Origin: Hepsetus odoe
Taxonomy: Eukaryota; Chordata; Actinopteri; Characiformes; Hepsetidae
NCBI GenBank assembly: GCA_017165825.1
Contig: CM029369.1
Span: 12,180,565 to 12,244,564, forward strand
Reading direction: 5' to 3'
DNA length: 64,000 bases
A program made the translations under genes and the position numbers. The notes beneath the pieces are model-generated. The model saw nothing but the letters and a program-made list of their open reading frames with translations, was not told where the DNA came from and ran no database searches. Below, one piece after another: positions 61,371 to 64,000 of this stretch. Each line of letters begins with the position of its first letter. The first letter of the stretch is position 1.

Positions 61371-62026
61371 TCTTGAAAATGTCTTTAACTGCATTTTTTG
61401 GCTCTAGCTACCGATTTGCCTTTCCATGCATCCTGTTGTCATGCTTGCAGGATGGTAAAAAGTCAAGCTCTTAAAAAGAGAAAAATGTGAACCACATGGA
61501 GGCAATTACAGTATCACACATTCCAGTTTACCTTTGTTTGCCTTTCTACTTTCTTTGGCCCCCCCTTATCTTTCTTAGTAAGGTAAAAAGATGCATTAGG
61601 TATAAAATGCATTTGATCACAGATGTATAAAGGATTTCACAAGTTGACACTGAAAAAGAGGGAAAGAACAAAAGATCCTAAGTGTCACAATTCATAAAGC
61701 AACTACCGATTTACATATGAAGAGACTTATTCACAAAGTCTAAAAATGAAAACTTTCGTTGTAAGTTAATATAGGACTTGATTTCAAGTATTCAGTGCCC
61801 ATTTCGGTAAGCCCAATAATACTGATATTCGGCATTTGGGGCATTTTTAAAAATCTGGGTTTATGCACTGGGTTAAGTGCCTTGCCCAAGGGCAGTTCAA
61901 CCGTGGGTGTGGGAGTGGAGAAATGCTGGGAAAGCTCTGTTCACCCACCCCTCCCACTTGCCAGCATTTTTCCTGCCAGTCGAGAGAACTGCACCACTTC
62001 TCTCACCACAGCCAAATATATTTTTA

Positions 62027-62300
62027 CAGCCCCTTCCAAATGTATTGGAACAGCATGGCCCATTTGTTTTTGGTATCCACTGACACTAGACTGGTTTATG
62101 GACAAAAATAGTAAATGAATTTCAACTTTTTTCCCCCTGGTATTCACATTTAAACATAGCCTTAAATAGAACAATGTTTTGGACCATCCGGTTTTTCAAG
62201 TTTTTAAGTTAAAGATACTTGAATGATACTTAATGTTTGTTGCATATCCCTTGCTTGCAGGAGCTCTACCAAGCCTGATGTTCCCTTGAAAATTCACAGA
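62027..62300 (+). mobile_element. Tc1/mariner-type 5' fragment
   Basis: It starts after a TA with cagccccttccaaatgtatt, then ggaacagcatggcccatttg, continuing to ttgcatatcccttgcttgca. The right end and transposase were not found. It shares its interior with the fragment at 31.7 kb. Confidence 0.65.
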
Positions 62301-62908
62301 CAAAATGTTTCTGTACAAAAAGATTATTGTAGCTATGACACTAACTCCAAAGATGAGTTTGTATGATTTGGATCATGATCCTTTCTTTCTCCACACTTTG
62401 GCTTTCTGATCTTCATGTTCATTTTCCCAAGTTCAATCGGTAAAATAAACTTAAAAGTAAAAAAATTGAAAATCCCAAGTAGATATCTATTTATAGTTTA
62501 AGCAATCAGCCTAACAATCAGCCTAACAGGCCACACCTGTGTAACAACATACACTTATGTTATTAATACAGTATGTATTTACCTTTGCTCACTTGGTGAT
62601 CATATGCAAAGGGTGCTACATTCTATGTATCTAGGTATAAATACTACAAAATAATGGGTGGATGGGTGGGTAGGTGTGTGTATAGCTGGGATGGATGAAA
62701 GGTCATGATTGTTCTGTGCTAGAGTCTACAAAATTATAAACCCCTTTGTAGATTAAAGAGTGAGACCAAGGGGAACATATCCCTCTTTGCTTTCCCCAGC
62801 AATCTGTTTCAACACAAGAACCTAATTAACTCAACCTGTGTCCTTATTTCTGCAAAGAAGCTGTACAGACAGATCTGCATCACACCAAAATGATAAGGGC
62901 CAAAAGAA

Positions 62909-62934
62909 GGGGTGGGGGGGGTTTGGGGGGGTGG
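62909..62934 (+). other. G-rich tract, possible G-quadruplex
   Basis: G runs of 4, 8, 7 and 2 are separated by one or three T. The eight-G run can supply two G-tracts, so a four-tract quadruplex is possible on the plus strand. Confidence 0.6.
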
Positions 62935-64000
62935 TCCCAGTGAGCACTTATTCTCAGGACAAAATCTCAAAGCATATCACAGGTAGCTAGGCAGCCACAT
63001 AGTGGCTTTATCTCTCACGTGGTGATAGGAGGGCTGCTGCCTCACTGCCTTGGACTGCCATTTGAGCTGTGTGCATTATCTGGCTGAAAGGAGTACCCTT
63101 GACTGCATCAGCTGGACTGAAACTACAGTGTCTTTCTGGAGCCAAACTGAACCATACAGCAGAAATGTGTTATTTGTGCACAGCAATCCCAGCACTGCAC
63201 ATTAAATTGCAAACAATGAAGGATTAGAAAATCATAGAAATAAACATATACATGTTTTAACTACTGTCCACTGTTTCAATCTTGCTTAATCTCTTTATTG
63301 TTGCTCCTTGCCTCCTTGTTCCTTAACCATTTTTTGCAATTTTCTATTCACTTGTTAGAAGGGGGTCCTTGCATGCCTTGAAAGGTTCCTTTTGGTAAAA
63401 TGAATTATTTTTTAATTAATTCAGTTTAAAATGATAAAACATACTTTAATGACAAAAAAAGGCTAAAAAAAAAAAAAAAAACAAAACTTGCAGATTAAGT
63501 GGATTTGCCATTGTTCAAGCGTCCAGTTTGTGAAATTCACACATTCAGCTGTTAGATTCTAGCAGCCGTTGTGAGTGTTTGCTCATCCCCCATTTAGAGA
63601 TCTGAACAAACTTCAGTTTGGCTTCTCAAGTCTACATTTCCTTATTTACTCTTTCCCTCTCGTTCATTTGCCAAACTGGTGCTTCTTTTCATCAACCCAT
63701 TCTACATGAATGATTCTTCAGAATCTGCTTGTCAGGTTGTCATGACGACCACAGAACTCAACACCAGGCTGGTGACCTTTTCAGCACTGAAAGCATTTTA
63801 AAGCAGCAGTGAGAAAATTATGCAGGCCTTGAACCATTAAGAAAGTGCCAAACTAATTCAGATTTTTTTTAGAACAGAGATAACAGAGATGAAAAAAAGA
63901 GAGTTTAATGGACAACACTGAATGTCCTTTCATTAAAAATTACCTTCTACCAGATAACAGGTGATTGCAAAGAAGCAAGAATTATTCACCTTGAAACAGG

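Larger units (their letters stand above)
37800..64000. other. 26 kb without recognised exons: tanc1 5' intron or upstream DNA
   Basis: No coding exon was recognised here. The tanc1 start-codon exon should lie to the right of exon A, but small exons are hard to see by eye, so its absence is not proven. The stretch holds two Tc1 transposon copies, a third Tc1-type fragment, about nine SINE copies, two LINE pieces, a hairpin repeat and several homopolymer or TA tracts. Between these (38.3-41.1, 44.2-45.4, 45.6-47.6, 50.6-51.9, 53-54.9, 57.4-58.4, 58.8-62.0 and 62.4-64 kb) I see only AT-rich sequence. Confidence 0.6.

Overview
The window is vertebrate nuclear DNA, almost certainly from a teleost fish. 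It is AT-rich, dominated by introns, and crowded with Tc1/mariner debris, tRNA-derived SINEs, RTE-like LINE pieces and long CA/GA microsatellites. A more exact placement (for example an ostariophysan) is only a guess from the repeat families. No bacterial operon, CRISPR array, rRNA or true tRNA gene was seen. All the short tRNA-like stretches are SINE heads. There is one 392-base assembly gap (11109-11500).

One protein-coding gene is supported: the 5' half of tanc1, a postsynaptic scaffold with a STAND-type P-loop ATPase, ankyrin and TPR repeats. It lies on the minus strand and is read from right to left. Eight internal coding exons can be placed by splice sites and by phase: 37799-37614, 30504-30412, 23408-23287, 21413-21227, 17277-16972, 9717-9598, 7048-6767 and 6365-6214. 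Joined, they give 482 codons with no stop. They run from the SLPSSPLLPRQ-type N-terminal motif, through Ser/Pro-rich linkers, to the Walker A loop and the start of the following linker. The first (ATG) exon and everything after the early ATPase domain were not found and probably lie outside the window. A tanc1a/tanc1b choice cannot be made here.

Layout: 1-6213 is the intron after the last visible exon and carries a LINE piece and a MITE-like element. 6214-9717 is an exon cluster around the P-loop exon. 9718-16971 is a large intron with GA arrays, the gap and a GC-richer block that could hold an alternative first exon. 16972-23408 is an exon cluster containing a near-perfect 141-nt inverted repeat. 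23409-37799 holds two large introns. 37800-64000 is 26 kb without recognised coding sequence (5' intron or upstream DNA). It contains a terminal-repeat-bounded but dead Tc1 transposon, a rearranged second Tc1 copy, many SINEs and two LINE pieces.

No undescribed biological system was recognised. The observations most worth checking are splice-control candidates in tanc1. The 120-nt symmetric exon has a weak donor followed by a U-rich tract, and another exon takes its polypyrimidine tract from a (CT)n microsatellite. The 18.6/19.4 kb inverted repeat and the 60-nt perfect direct repeat around a duplicated transposase piece are also unusual.
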